In this document: positions 15,645-24,460 of the stretch, in pieces | How positions within the stretch are numbered: position 1 is the stretch's first letter | How the letters are laid out: each line of letters begins with the position of its first letter | NCBI GenBank assembly: GCA_037139095.1 | Contig: JBAXHD010000006.1 | Span: 1 to 64,000 of the forward strand | Reading direction: 5' to 3' | Source of the DNA: WLMZ01 sp037139095 | GTDB lineage: Bacteria > Actinomycetota > Acidimicrobiia > Acidimicrobiales > Ilumatobacteraceae | DNA length: 64,000 bases | The notes under the pieces: generated by a model | Seen by the model: only the letters and a program-made list of their open reading frames with translations | Database searches by the model: none | What the model was told of the DNA's origin: nothing | Translations under genes and position numbers: made by a program

Positions 15645-16907
15645 ATGGCAATGATCGATCTCAGCACGTACGACCCGATGAATCGCGAGATTCAGCAATG
15701 CCCCTTTCCGCACTATGCCGCCTTGCGCGAACACGGTCCGTTGTTCCGTCACGAGCCCACCGGCATGTACTTCGTGTCGCGCCTCGAGACCATGCGCATA
15801 GTTCTGCGAGACACCGAAACCTTCTCGTCGAAATCATCAAATTCGGGCACGGCTCCCCCACCCGAACTCATGGCCGAGCTCGTTGCGTTGTCACGTCAGG
15901 GCGTGCCGCGTGTCGACACCATGCTCACCCTCGACCCTCCCGCTCACACCGGCTATCGCAAGACGGTGGCTGGCGCATTCAACGTTCGACGCATCCAAGG
16001 GCTTGCGCCGCGAATTCGCGAGATCGCCGACGAACTCATCGACGCCTTCCCCACTCAGGGCACCGTCGACTTCATGAATGCCTTCGCGATTCCACTGCCC
16101 GTCAGGGTGATCTCGCACATGCTCAACGTGCCGGCCGAACGAGAGGCCGATATCAAGCGTTGGTCCGACGATGCGGTGGCTTCGCTGGGCACCCGGCTCA
16201 CCCCAGAACGCGTTGTAGAAGCAGCTCGTGGAGTACTCGAGTCGCAACTGTTCTTCATTGCCCAATTCGCCGACCGCCGCCAGAATCCCCAAGACGACTT
16301 CACCACCGATCTGGTGAACGCCACGTTTGAAGAGAACGACGGAACGACGCGCAATCTCACCGATGCCGAGATGTTCTCGATAGTGCAACAACTGATGGTT
16401 GCCGGCAACGAGACCACAACCAAGTTGTTTAGCGAGGGTATGAAGTTGCTCCTCGAGCATCCGCAGTGGTGGCAGCGAATCGTCAGTGAGCCAGCGATGA
16501 TCCCGGCGGTCATCGAAGAAGTGCTGCGCATGGCCAGCCCCAACCAGGGTCTGTTCCGCGTAGTCACACGAGACACCGAGCTCGAGGGTGTGCCGCTCAG
16601 GAAGGGCACGCGGCTCTGGGTGATGTTCGGCGCGGCCAACCGCGACGAGCGCACCTTTGCCGACGCCGAAACGTTCAACCCCGAACGCGAGAACCTTTCG
16701 CAGCACATTGCATTCGGTTTCGGAGTGCACTTCTGCATTGGTGCACCGCTGTCCAGACTCGAAGCGCGCATCGGGTTCGAAGCGCTCTCCGATCGACTCG
16801 AGCATGTTGAGTTCGCCCCTAGCAACACGTTCGAATACGAGCCCAGCTACATCTTGCGCGGCCTGAAGAATCTCGATCTCATCGTGCAACGATCGGCCAC
16901 CAGCTGA
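15645..16907 (+). CDS. Cytochrome P450
   Basis: The 420-aa soluble bacterial P450 starts at ATG 15645, preceded by GAAAGGAA. I-helix motif MVAGNETTT is at 251-258 (oxygen-activating acid/Thr), the K-helix ExxR is EVLR (292-295), and the heme loop FGFGVHFCIG (357-366) has the axial Cys at 364. The length and motifs are normal. It needs a ferredoxin and reductase, neither of which is encoded nearby. The next gene starts on the last base of its stop codon (TGATG), so the two are translationally coupled. The substrate is unknown. Confidence 0.95.
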   Translation: MAMIDLSTYDPMNREIQQCPFPHYAALREHGPLFRHEPTGMYFVSRLETMRIVLRDTETFSSKSSNSGTAPPPELMAELVALSRQGVPRVDTMLTLDPPAHTGYRKTVAGAFNVRRIQGLAPRIREIADELIDAFPTQGTVDFMNAFAIPLPVRVISHMLNVPAEREADIKRWSDDAVASLGTRLTPERVVEAARGVLESQLFFIAQFADRRQNPQDDFTTDLVNATFEENDGTTRNLTDAEMFSIVQQLMVAGNETTTKLFSEGMKLLLEHPQWWQRIVSEPAMIPAVIEEVLRMASPNQGLFRVVTRDTELEGVPLRKGTRLWVMFGAANRDERTFADAETFNPERENLSQHIAFGFGVHFCIGAPLSRLEARIGFEALSDRLEHVEFAPSNTFEYEPSYILRGLKNLDLIVQRSATS

Positions 16908-17446
16908 TGAGCGACCGCGGCGCAGACGAGACGAGCCAGACCACAGAAGTCACCGATTACGAAGACGTCACGGTGTATCCACTCGACGACCACGACGAAG
17001 CACGGCTGCTCGATACCGCCACCGAGTGCACCTTCATCTGGGCCACTCGCGATGGTTGGCCCGTTGGCGTCATCATGAACTTTGTGTGGCACGACGGCCG
17101 CTTCTGGCTGACTGCCACCGATCAGCGCAAGCGCATCACAGCGGTTCGCAACGACGACCGTGTATCGGTGTGTGTCAACGGCACCGGCTTCAAACTCAAC
17201 GGACGAACTGTCACATACGCGGGCCGGTGCACGGTTCACGACGACCGAGCCACGCAAGAGTGGTTCTATACCGCGCTGTCGCGAAAGCTGATGGGCGATA
17301 CCGCAAGCGCCCGCGGGTTCGAGCAGTTTCTCGACTCGCCGCGCCGAGTAGTGCTCGAGGTCGTTCCCGAGCGCCGAATCGGATTCGACGGGCAAAAGAT
17401 GATGGGCAGCACCGCAGCCAAGTTGGTCGAACTCGGCAGCGAATGA
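16907..17446 (+). CDS. Pyridoxamine 5'-phosphate oxidase-fold flavoprotein
   Basis: The 179-aa protein is predicted to have the FMN-binding split-barrel fold. CTFIWATRDGWPVGVIMNFVWHDGRFWLTATDQRKRITAVRND is typical of the PNPOx-like family (strand pair, then R-K-R-x-x-N/A-x-R). Members are FMN- or F420-dependent oxidoreductases, or heme-degrading or cofactor-binding proteins. It overlaps the P450 stop by one base, which points to a linked step or regulation. The cofactor is not decidable from the sequence. Confidence 0.78.
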   Translation: MSDRGADETSQTTEVTDYEDVTVYPLDDHDEARLLDTATECTFIWATRDGWPVGVIMNFVWHDGRFWLTATDQRKRITAVRNDDRVSVCVNGTGFKLNGRTVTYAGRCTVHDDRATQEWFYTALSRKLMGDTASARGFEQFLDSPRRVVLEVVPERRIGFDGQKMMGSTAAKLVELGSE

Positions 17447-17447
17447 A

Positions 17448-19040
17448 TCAGCCGGGGTTGCCGATGGTGGACGCCTCGGCAACCGCCTTCAACTGCTTGG
17501 CATCGGCTGCGAGCAGCGCACCCGATGCGACAGCACTGTCGACGGCGGCATTCCACTTGCTCACAAATGTGGCGTGATCGGGATAGGCCGCAGCAAGCTG
17601 CGCCGCATCGAACGGCACCGTGGTGCCGAACAGTCCACAAAAGCTGGTGCCGGTCTGGCCGAAGCCAGACAGCTTGGCAAGTGGCACATCTACGTGCGGC
17701 ATACGGATACCACCCTTGGCGTTACCGGCCGGATCAAGTACGACGCTGCTCTTGTCTGCGTTCAGCGTGATGCGCGGCATGGTTGGCGGCAAGGTGCCCT
17801 GCGAAACCCAAGCGTTGAGCGCCGAGATTGCACTGCGCAGCACATAGGTGTGCGGGCCGGCATTGATACCAAGATCGCACGTGATGACGCCGCCGTAGAT
17901 CGAACTGTTTGGCGCTTGCAACGCAGCAAACAACGCCGCGTCGCCAGCACCCGAACCATCGTCGGTGTCGCCGATGCCGAGGCTGTAGACATCGGCGTGG
18001 GCCGTGCCGGGAACCTCCCATGCACGAACGAAATCGGTGTCGGGTTGCTCGGCGCGGCCATAGCCAAGGCGGTCGCCGAGCATGTCGGTCTCTGACAAGA
18101 AGTTGAGCACCGGCACGCCGAGATCGGTGCGGATGAGCGTTGGGTCTGGCGCCGCGATATCGGCAAGAGGCTTCTGCGACAGCGCCGCACCGACGGCACC
18201 GCGACTGTGGATGAGGAACCCGTCGAACACATTGGCAATTGGGGCAATCGCGTTCACATAGGTGTTCAACCGGAACGCCGACTGCGATTCTCCGAATGCA
18301 ATCACGTTCTTCGGTGTGAGACCACCAAGCACTTTCGAGGCTTGGGTACGCACTACGGCACCGGCCTGACTGAACATGTCGTACGAGTAACTGTCGCCGG
18401 GATGGCTCAGCGGCGCGTATCGATCAGGGTCGGCAGCCTTCAAAGCCAGTGCTGCGCCTAACGCGTTGCCGCCGCCAACGATGCCCACAGACTGCGCCGA
18501 AACGCCGACCCAGGTCCAGCCCGCCCGAATGAGTTCGGCGTGAGAAAAGCTCCAGTCGGGAGCACTGTCGAATCCTGCGGTTACGTTGAGCCACTCGACT
18601 GCGACACTGCCGTTGAACTTCGCTGGGTCGACGGGGCGGCGCACAACGATGCGCGTCGTGAACGGCGCCGGCGTGCCTTTGGCAATTGTCCATTTGCCGT
18701 CGCTGCTCAGCGGTGTGGCCGACGAATACGAATCAGCCGTGCCCGACAAGAAAAACTCTTCTTGGGTGTAGCCAACCGATGCAAGATCAAGTCCCCCGAC
18801 GCCCATCACAATGGCACCCTTACCGCTAGTAATGGGGCCGGCGACGGTGGCAGCGCCCACAGCGTCGGGCTTGAAGGTGGGCCGCGCCACAGTGGTAGTG
18901 GGCGCATCAGTGGCAGCCGAGGTTGACGCAACCGTGGCGGGATCCGCGCTCGCGGGCCCACTGGAGCTACTTGATGAACACGACGAAATACCGCAGAGCG
19001 CTACAGCGAATACGAATGCGGGCCACTTGTGCTGGCTCAT
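17448..19040 (-). CDS. Lipoprotein alpha/beta-hydrolase-domain protein
   Basis: The 530-aa protein has a lipoprotein signal (FVFAVALCGISSC, Cys about residue 21) followed by a Ser-rich and Thr/Ala-rich linker of about 45 residues. The rest resembles the large alpha/beta-hydrolase-domain family: TRIVVRRPVDPAKFNGSVAVEWLNVTAG early, VIAFGESQSAFRLNTYVNAI as the nucleophile-elbow region (GESQS, Ser nucleophile), and FVRAWEVPGTAHADVY with the likely catalytic His. It should act outside the membrane on an unknown ester or peptide. Its stop lies one base from the stop of the convergent PNPOx gene. Confidence 0.75.
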   Translation of the reverse strand: MSQHKWPAFVFAVALCGISSCSSSSSSGPASADPATVASTSAATDAPTTTVARPTFKPDAVGAATVAGPITSGKGAIVMGVGGLDLASVGYTQEEFFLSGTADSYSSATPLSSDGKWTIAKGTPAPFTTRIVVRRPVDPAKFNGSVAVEWLNVTAGFDSAPDWSFSHAELIRAGWTWVGVSAQSVGIVGGGNALGAALALKAADPDRYAPLSHPGDSYSYDMFSQAGAVVRTQASKVLGGLTPKNVIAFGESQSAFRLNTYVNAIAPIANVFDGFLIHSRGAVGAALSQKPLADIAAPDPTLIRTDLGVPVLNFLSETDMLGDRLGYGRAEQPDTDFVRAWEVPGTAHADVYSLGIGDTDDGSGAGDAALFAALQAPNSSIYGGVITCDLGINAGPHTYVLRSAISALNAWVSQGTLPPTMPRITLNADKSSVVLDPAGNAKGGIRMPHVDVPLAKLSGFGQTGTSFCGLFGTTVPFDAAQLAAAYPDHATFVSKWNAAVDSAVASGALLAADAKQLKAVAEASTIGNPG

Positions 19041-19126
19041 GAATCCCCCTGATCAACGACCGGCTCGCGACATCAGCGACGCGAACCAGTGCGATTCTCA
19101 CATACGAGCACCATCAGATGGCTAGC

Positions 19127-20128
19127 TCAGGACCGCGGCTGCACCAATGGATGCCGCTGCACGTGATCAAGCAGTCGCTGCACCTCTGCGGTAGCCACAC
19201 ACAACGACGTGTCTGCGGCGCCGTAATACATGTTCACGTATGCCCCATCCTCGGAGAGCAACCAACCGCACGGAAACACCACGCCGGGCACATCACCCGT
19301 TTGCTCGTAGGACTCATACGCTCCGAACACCCACTCGTTGCTGCGTGCCAGCACCACTCCCGGATCACGAGCACTGAGTAACGCGAGTCCCAATCGGTAG
19401 CGGTGTCCAGCGGCCGTTTGCCGAACGCCGTGGTAGCAAACGAGCCAACCTTGCCGCGTCAGTAACGGTGGCGGCCCAATGCCCACCTTGTTGGCATCCC
19501 ACCAACCGCCCTCACGCGCTGGAATGATGACGCGGCCATCGCCCCAGTGTTTGAGATCGGGACTGTACGACAGCCAGATGTGAGCGCCCGAGTTGGGTCC
19601 ATATGCAGAAGGCCTGTGGATCAGCGCCCATCGCCCGTCGAACTGCACAGGGAACAGGGCCGAGTTCTTATCTTCCGGAGGCAGCAACATTCCTCGACGC
19701 TCGAAGTCGACGAAGTCGCGGGTAACGGCCAGACAAATCAGCGGCCCAGCCTCAGAGAATCCGGTGTATGTGATGTAGTACACATCGCCGACCTGGGTGA
19801 TTCGCGGGTCCTCGATACCCCAGCGTTCCTCAAAACTGTTGATATCAGGAAAGAGGCCACGATCGGGATCGATCTGCCAGTTGGTCACGCCGTCGTCGCT
19901 CACCACAACCATCAACTTCGAGAGGCCCGAGCGATCCTCAACTCGCACCATCAGCAGGGTCTGCCCGTTATAACGCGCAGCGCCGGCGTTGAAGACGGCA
20001 TTCACGATCCCTGGGAAATCGCGTGCGCTCAGAATCGGATTGTGCTCGTTGCGGATGAACATCCGCGTCTCTACATTGCCGTTGAGATTGTCGCTGTAGC
20101 GGCTCGACGTGTTGATGATCGTGTTCAC
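19127..20128 (-). CDS. GH130-type glycoside phosphorylase/hydrolase
   Basis: The 333-aa five-bladed beta-propeller protein starts at GTG 20128, overlapping the upstream stop (GTGA). The family motifs are VFNAGAARYNGQTLLMVRVEDRSG (about 45-68) and WGIEDPRIT (103-111), whose EDPR is the hallmark of GH130; the PSAYGPNSGAHIWLSYSPDL loop also fits. Characterised GH130 members are mainly beta-mannoside phosphorylases that release mannose-1-phosphate, plus some hydrolases. It ends a three-gene operon with a six-hairpin protein and a GT4, opposite a second GH130 gene. Confidence 0.85.
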   Translation of the reverse strand: MNTIINTSSRYSDNLNGNVETRMFIRNEHNPILSARDFPGIVNAVFNAGAARYNGQTLLMVRVEDRSGLSKLMVVVSDDGVTNWQIDPDRGLFPDINSFEERWGIEDPRITQVGDVYYITYTGFSEAGPLICLAVTRDFVDFERRGMLLPPEDKNSALFPVQFDGRWALIHRPSAYGPNSGAHIWLSYSPDLKHWGDGRVIIPAREGGWWDANKVGIGPPPLLTRQGWLVCYHGVRQTAAGHRYRLGLALLSARDPGVVLARSNEWVFGAYESYEQTGDVPGVVFPCGWLLSEDGAYVNMYYGAADTSLCVATAEVQRLLDHVQRHPLVQPRS

Positions 20129-21222
20129 GCTCGTTGCTCCATTCTTTGCAGGCGAAATGAATTCGCCTCTTCAAAAACTCGTCGATCGACTTCGACGGCC
20201 AACTCGGGATCGGCGCAGATCTGAGCGAGTCGCAATGTCTGCACCGCTGCCAAGGTGGACTCAGCGCCACAGTTGGCGCTGCGGCCCGTGAGCGTGAGCC
20301 CATCAGCACCGCCGCCGTGAGCGGGATCAAACATGGGAATCCGAGCGTCATTGAAACCAGCGAACCATTGCGCGCTCTGCTCAATGACCCCGAGCCATTT
20401 GTCGTCGTGCGTCAACTCAAACGCTCGAAACGCAGCGCTAGCGATTCCGCCCACCTCGATCGGTTGTTGGTCGAAGCCGGGCCGGACTTCGCCCGGCGCC
20501 CACCCGGTGCTCGGCACCACCGACAGGTGACCGTCATCGCATGTCTGAAGCTCAACGAGCCACGTCAACAACCCAAGGCCGCGCTCGCTCACCGCCTGCT
20601 TGCCAAGTGCTGCGCCGCAAGACATCATCGCCTCCGCTAGCAGAGCATTGTCATACTGCAAACGGGTCTCAAGCCATGGCCATTCGTTGGTCGGAGCTGG
20701 CAGGTCGAGCCGTTCTAACGCTCGGTTCGCCAACTGCAATGCCGCCCGGTTCGCTGGGTCGGCGCGTAACACCTCGGCGGCGCCGAGCCCCGCATAGGCC
20801 ATCGACCGAATATGCGGCGATCCAAACGGTGACGCTTGCTCGAACAAGTCAAGCGACGCCGCTCGCAGGGCGAGTACGGGGTGCCGAAGTGCGGACGCTC
20901 CAAGTGCTTGAATCGCTCGGCCACTGGCGTCGTCTGAAACCTCGTCAAAGTTCCACTGCCGGGCATAGGTCATTCGCGAGAAGAACAGGCCGGCACCGCG
21001 ATGCGCGTGACGGATAAACCCAAGGTACGCCTCACCGAAGTGTCGCAACATGCGATGGCTGCTGTCGCGCGTCATCAGAATCAGCGCCCGCGCATTGTCG
21101 TCGGTGCAATAGCCACTCTCGCGCCGCGGCACCAGTCCGTCGGCGTGCTCGATAATTCCTGTCTCGTCGGTGAGACGACGAATGTGATCGTACGAAGGGG
21201 CGGGCAGAGAGAGAATGGTCAT
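20125..21222 (-). CDS. Six-hairpin (alpha/alpha)6 glycosidase-like protein
   Basis: The 365-aa protein starts at ATG 21222, preceded by GAGGAGG. EHADGLVPRRESGYCTDDNARALI (about 24-47) is a motif I associate with the alpha/alpha-toroid domain that follows or accompanies GT4 glycosyltransferases in bacterial exopolysaccharide loci. NEWPWLETRLQYDNALLAEAMM and GIASAAFRAFELT are typical repeating helical hairpins. No signal peptide is present, so it is cytosolic. It lies between a GT4 (7 bp upstream) and a GH130 (4-bp overlap) and probably acts on the same oligosaccharide. The catalytic residues are not certain. Confidence 0.7.
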   Translation of the reverse strand: MTILSLPAPSYDHIRRLTDETGIIEHADGLVPRRESGYCTDDNARALILMTRDSSHRMLRHFGEAYLGFIRHAHRGAGLFFSRMTYARQWNFDEVSDDASGRAIQALGASALRHPVLALRAASLDLFEQASPFGSPHIRSMAYAGLGAAEVLRADPANRAALQLANRALERLDLPAPTNEWPWLETRLQYDNALLAEAMMSCGAALGKQAVSERGLGLLTWLVELQTCDDGHLSVVPSTGWAPGEVRPGFDQQPIEVGGIASAAFRAFELTHDDKWLGVIEQSAQWFAGFNDARIPMFDPAHGGGADGLTLTGRSANCGAESTLAAVQTLRLAQICADPELAVEVDRRVFEEANSFRLQRMEQRA

Positions 21223-21229
21223 GGCCTCC

Positions 21230-22366
21230 TCAAGACGCTGCCGATACCGAAGGCACTCGTGCAATGAGTTCGTGATACCTCGCTGCCACGGCGGGCCACG
21301 CCAGGCTCAGCGACTCTTGCTCAGCATTCATGCGCAACTCGGCAGCCATTGAGGGCTTCGTCAAAATGTGCCGGATTGCCGCTGCCATCGCTTGAGGATC
21401 GGCGTGCTCAACCGTGAGCCCGATGCCGCGAGACGACAGCTCGACAGCATGCGGGAAGGCTGTCGACACGGTGGGTTTGCCAGCTGCGATTGCCTCAACC
21501 AGTACGCCCGATGTGACTTGATCGCGAGAGTCATAGGGAAGCAAGACAACATCAACGCCTCGGGTCAAACGCCTGAGCTCGGAGAAGTCGCGATACGAGT
21601 CATCGAAGACAACTCGATCAGATACACCCGCTCGCTGTGCTCTCAGGATGAGGCTCTCGCGATACACCTCGCCTTCACGCTCGATCACTTTGGGATGCGT
21701 GCGCCCAAGAATTACGTATGTCGGAGCGGGCACAAGATCGCCGAGCAGAGCGATTGCATCAATGCCGTGCTCGAGTCCCTTGCCCGGCCCAAGCAGACCC
21801 CATGTCAGCACTTGCGGCGAGGACGCCAAACACTCACTCGGTCCGTGCAGATTCAACTCGGCGCCATGCGGAATGACGATGACCACGTTCGGGTCCACGC
21901 TGGTGGTGTTCAACAGCCGATCTCGCGCCGCCATCGTCTGTACCACGATGGCCACTGAACGTCGGGCAAGCCGTTCGACAATCTCGCGCTGCAACGGCGA
22001 TGGCACCGGCACAACGGTATGTAGCACGGTCACAACGGGAATGTTGCAGCTTTCGACAAACGCAACCACTGAGTTGCCGTCGCACCCGCCATAGATACCA
22101 AACTCATGCTGCACCACCACCACGTCGAAGCAGTTCGCTGCGCCCACCGCTTCAGAGAGCGAGCGGTTATCGCCCTGCCTCCAGTTCGCTACGACCCGCT
22201 GGTTGGGCGACGCCATTTCGTCGGCGGCAAGCACCCGAATCACATTTGGTCCATATGGCCCATACGGGCGCATCGCTTCGGACAAAGACCACGTAAACGT
22301 GGCAATTCCGCAACGAGTGGGCGGATAGGTGCCGACAACGGCGACCGAGGGCGGCGCAAGGTTCAT
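21230..22366 (-). CDS. GT4-family glycosyltransferase
   Basis: The 378-aa GT-B enzyme starts at ATG 22366. The N-terminal VAVVGTYPPTRCGIATFTWSL is characteristic of GT4 enzymes that accompany GH130 and six-hairpin genes. Donor-domain motifs are VLTWGLLGPGKGLEHGIDA, VIPHGAE and TSGVLVEAIAAGKPTVST (the E-x7-E region). No good ribosome binding site precedes ATG 22366, so leaderless translation or an upstream GTG is possible. It is the first gene of the operon, divergent from the second GH130 gene across about 100 bp. Confidence 0.83.
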   Translation of the reverse strand: MNLAPPSVAVVGTYPPTRCGIATFTWSLSEAMRPYGPYGPNVIRVLAADEMASPNQRVVANWRQGDNRSLSEAVGAANCFDVVVVQHEFGIYGGCDGNSVVAFVESCNIPVVTVLHTVVPVPSPLQREIVERLARRSVAIVVQTMAARDRLLNTTSVDPNVVIVIPHGAELNLHGPSECLASSPQVLTWGLLGPGKGLEHGIDAIALLGDLVPAPTYVILGRTHPKVIEREGEVYRESLILRAQRAGVSDRVVFDDSYRDFSELRRLTRGVDVVLLPYDSRDQVTSGVLVEAIAAGKPTVSTAFPHAVELSSRGIGLTVEHADPQAMAAAIRHILTKPSMAAELRMNAEQESLSLAWPAVAARYHELIARVPSVSAAS

Positions 22367-22467
22367 AAGGACAGGGTAAGTTCCACTTCGCACCCGTCGA
22401 TAGAGCACAAAGGCCACACATCCATGCCGTTCGTAAACGATTTCGACCGCCACAGTCGCCCGAAAGC

Positions 22468-23454
22468 ATGCTCAGCATGATCGCTCGCGTGAGCACTGCG
22501 CCAACGATTGCTGCTGGCACCGTCGATGGGTACGGCGCAATTTTCAATGCCGGCTTGTTTCACTTCGACAACCGTTATCACCTCTTTGCCCGAGGCGTTC
22601 GCGCTGGTTACCGCCGAAATACCGAGAGCGGGCCTCGCTTCCTCGATTACCTCTCCGACGTTCTTGTGTTTGTCTCCGACGATGGCCTTCGCTACGAGTT
22701 CGACTACGTGCTCGGTGCCGCCGGTTCGCACGGCGTGCATTGTTTCGAGGACCCACGGGTGCAAAGCGTTGTCTCCGAAGGCATCGAGCATGTGGTGATG
22801 ACCTATACAAACCTTCCCGACCCAGCTTCGGGACAGCCATGGCGAATCGGCGCACACCGACTCACCTACGACGGTCAGCGATTTCACCTTGATGAACAGT
22901 CCGGCTGCCTCCTCGGTCCGGCTGGCGTCGCCAACAAAGACGCTGTTGTGTTCAACCTTCGCGACGGGCGAATTGCGTTGATCCATCGCGTTCATCCCGA
23001 CATGCAGATTGCCGTGTTCGACACCATCGACGAACTGTGGCATGCCGACGACGACTACTGGGAGCCATATCTTGCGGCCCTCGATGACCATGTGATCATC
23101 CGCCCGTCGGTCGATTCGCTCGGCGTCGGCGCTGGCGCTCCACCGGTGGTCTCCGACGATGGCCTCTTGCTCTTCTTCCACGAGCGACGCAGCGACGGCG
23201 TGTACACGATGCGCGTGGCCCTGCTTGATCACAACACCGGTCGCGTGATCGCTCTACCGGAGGGATCGGTCATGGAGCCCGAGCTCGAATGGGAGCGCAT
23301 TGGCGACATGGAAAACGTGGTGTTCGTGCAAGGCGCGCACCGCTCGAGCGAAGGCTCGATCTATCTCACCTATGGCGCCGCCGACTCACATGTAGGGGCG
23401 ATGATTGTCGACGAGGCACGCCTGCTGAGCATGCTCGCCGACGCTCGCCAGTAA
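22468..23454 (+). CDS. Second GH130-type glycoside phosphorylase/hydrolase
   Basis: The 328-aa protein starts at ATG 22468, with ATG 22477 possible. GYGAIFNAGLFHFDNRYHLFARGVRAG (about 21-47) and VHCFEDPRVQS (90-100) give the IFNAG and EDPR marks of GH130. Sequence identity with the other GH130 in the locus is clearly low, so the two are ancient paralogues rather than a recent duplication. It faces the GT4/six-hairpin/GH130 operon. A shared function on a beta-mannose-type oligosaccharide is inference from characterised GH130 enzymes. Confidence 0.82.
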   Translation: MLSMIARVSTAPTIAAGTVDGYGAIFNAGLFHFDNRYHLFARGVRAGYRRNTESGPRFLDYLSDVLVFVSDDGLRYEFDYVLGAAGSHGVHCFEDPRVQSVVSEGIEHVVMTYTNLPDPASGQPWRIGAHRLTYDGQRFHLDEQSGCLLGPAGVANKDAVVFNLRDGRIALIHRVHPDMQIAVFDTIDELWHADDDYWEPYLAALDDHVIIRPSVDSLGVGAGAPPVVSDDGLLLFFHERRSDGVYTMRVALLDHNTGRVIALPEGSVMEPELEWERIGDMENVVFVQGAHRSSEGSIYLTYGAADSHVGAMIVDEARLLSMLADARQ

Positions 23455-23462
23455 GCGACCCA

Positions 23463-23476
23463 CCCGCTCGGGCGGG
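23463..23476. terminator. Short GC hairpin between convergent genes
   Basis: CCCGC (23463-23467) can pair with GCGGG (23472-23476) around TCGG. It is GC-rich and lies in the 38-bp space between the stops at 23454 and 23493. There is no T tract and other pairings are possible, so support is weak. Confidence 0.35.
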
Positions 23477-23492
23477 CGGGCCGGCGCTCCAA

Positions 23493-24332
23493 CTACCAGG
23501 CTGCTGACTTCTCGAGACGGTTGATCGAGGGCCGCAGAATCAGTGCGTAGGTGTCGGCAATTGCCGGTTCGCGGTGTTCCTTCTGAGCAGCCAACCGCGT
23601 CGGATCGGCAGCAACTGCCATGAACGCAGCCTTGCTTGGGAATGCGTTGAACCGCACCTGATCCCATTGACGACCATCGCCCATGATGGTTCCCTGCACT
23701 TGATACCAACCGTTGATGCGAACGCCGTGCGGCACCGCAACATCGCCCGCCGCATTTTGGTACGCCTGCATGTGGTCGGTCAGGCCGCCCTCGGCGTACT
23801 TGATGACGTGCATCACCACGACAGGACCATCATCTTCGGTGGCTGGGTGCGGAACATCGGCCCATGACGGCTGATTGGTGGGCTTTGGCACATCGATTGG
23901 GGTGCAGCCCATCACGATGGTTTCGGCCATGCCGGCTTCTTTGTGAACGTGCTTCTCTTTGAAGTCGGTTCGTGACTGCATCTCGATGAATGCGCGACCC
24001 GAGGGGTACCTCACCACAGCAATGCGATCCCACAGCGGAGCATCGCCCAGCAACTGCGTATCGACTTCGGCGAGGAAAACCATCGATGCACCAATGGCTG
24101 CCAGCGGACCGACCGGGGCATACAGGTCATCGGCTTCGCGACCGCTGATGTTCAGCTCGGTGCCATCGGTGTAGTCGGCCTTTTCGCGGTACTTCATCAG
24201 GTTGACCATGTAGACCGGAGCGTCTTCGTCGGCCGGTGCGGTTGCCAAGCGAATCGCATAGTCGCGATCGACTTTGCCGTAGCGAGGGGCGGCTGAGCGC
24301 TTTGGTGAACCGGCGTCGGGAGTGTTCGTCAT
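23493..24332 (-). CDS. DUF1330-like dimeric alpha/beta-barrel repeat protein
   Basis: The 279-aa protein contains two similar ferredoxin-like (dimeric alpha-beta barrel) halves. The first runs about 35-140, with APVYMVNLMKYREKADY and DRIAVVRYPSGRAFIEM. The second runs about 165-265, with PVVVMHVIKYAEGG and QVRFNAFPSKAAFMAV. The phrases VVRYPS-AF and VRFNAFPSKAAF are DUF1330-like. It is probably a cytosolic small-molecule-binding protein or isomerase-like enzyme of unknown substrate. An inverted repeat lies 68 bp upstream of its start. Confidence 0.65.
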   Translation of the reverse strand: MTNTPDAGSPKRSAAPRYGKVDRDYAIRLATAPADEDAPVYMVNLMKYREKADYTDGTELNISGREADDLYAPVGPLAAIGASMVFLAEVDTQLLGDAPLWDRIAVVRYPSGRAFIEMQSRTDFKEKHVHKEAGMAETIVMGCTPIDVPKPTNQPSWADVPHPATEDDGPVVVMHVIKYAEGGLTDHMQAYQNAAGDVAVPHGVRINGWYQVQGTIMGDGRQWDQVRFNAFPSKAAFMAVAADPTRLAAQKEHREPAIADTYALILRPSINRLEKSAAW

Positions 24333-24399
24333 GGTGTCCTCTGCAGTCGTTGAGTCGACGGCCTTTTGCCCATCGACGTTGGTGGCGCAAATCTAGTAT

Positions 24400-24418
24400 T
24401 TGTCACCAAGGCTGACAA
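24400..24418. promoter_or_regulatory. Inverted repeat TTGTCA-N7-TGACAA, possible operator
   Basis: TTGTCACCAAGGCTGACAA has perfect 6-base arms around a 7-base spacer, in the 128-bp non-coding gap upstream of the DUF1330-like gene (start 24332). A homodimeric repressor such as a TetR- or GntR-type regulator could bind it. No regulator gene is adjacent, and the assignment is by pattern only. Confidence 0.4.
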
Positions 24419-24460
24419 TTTCTGTGCCACTCCTCGCAACAGCGAACACAGCGATGTGAA

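Noticed and set aside
15182..16330. Plus-strand open frame of 382 codons overlapping the HPr-kinase-like and P450 genes
   Set aside because: It covers parts of two well-supported genes in other frames and shows no conserved motif.
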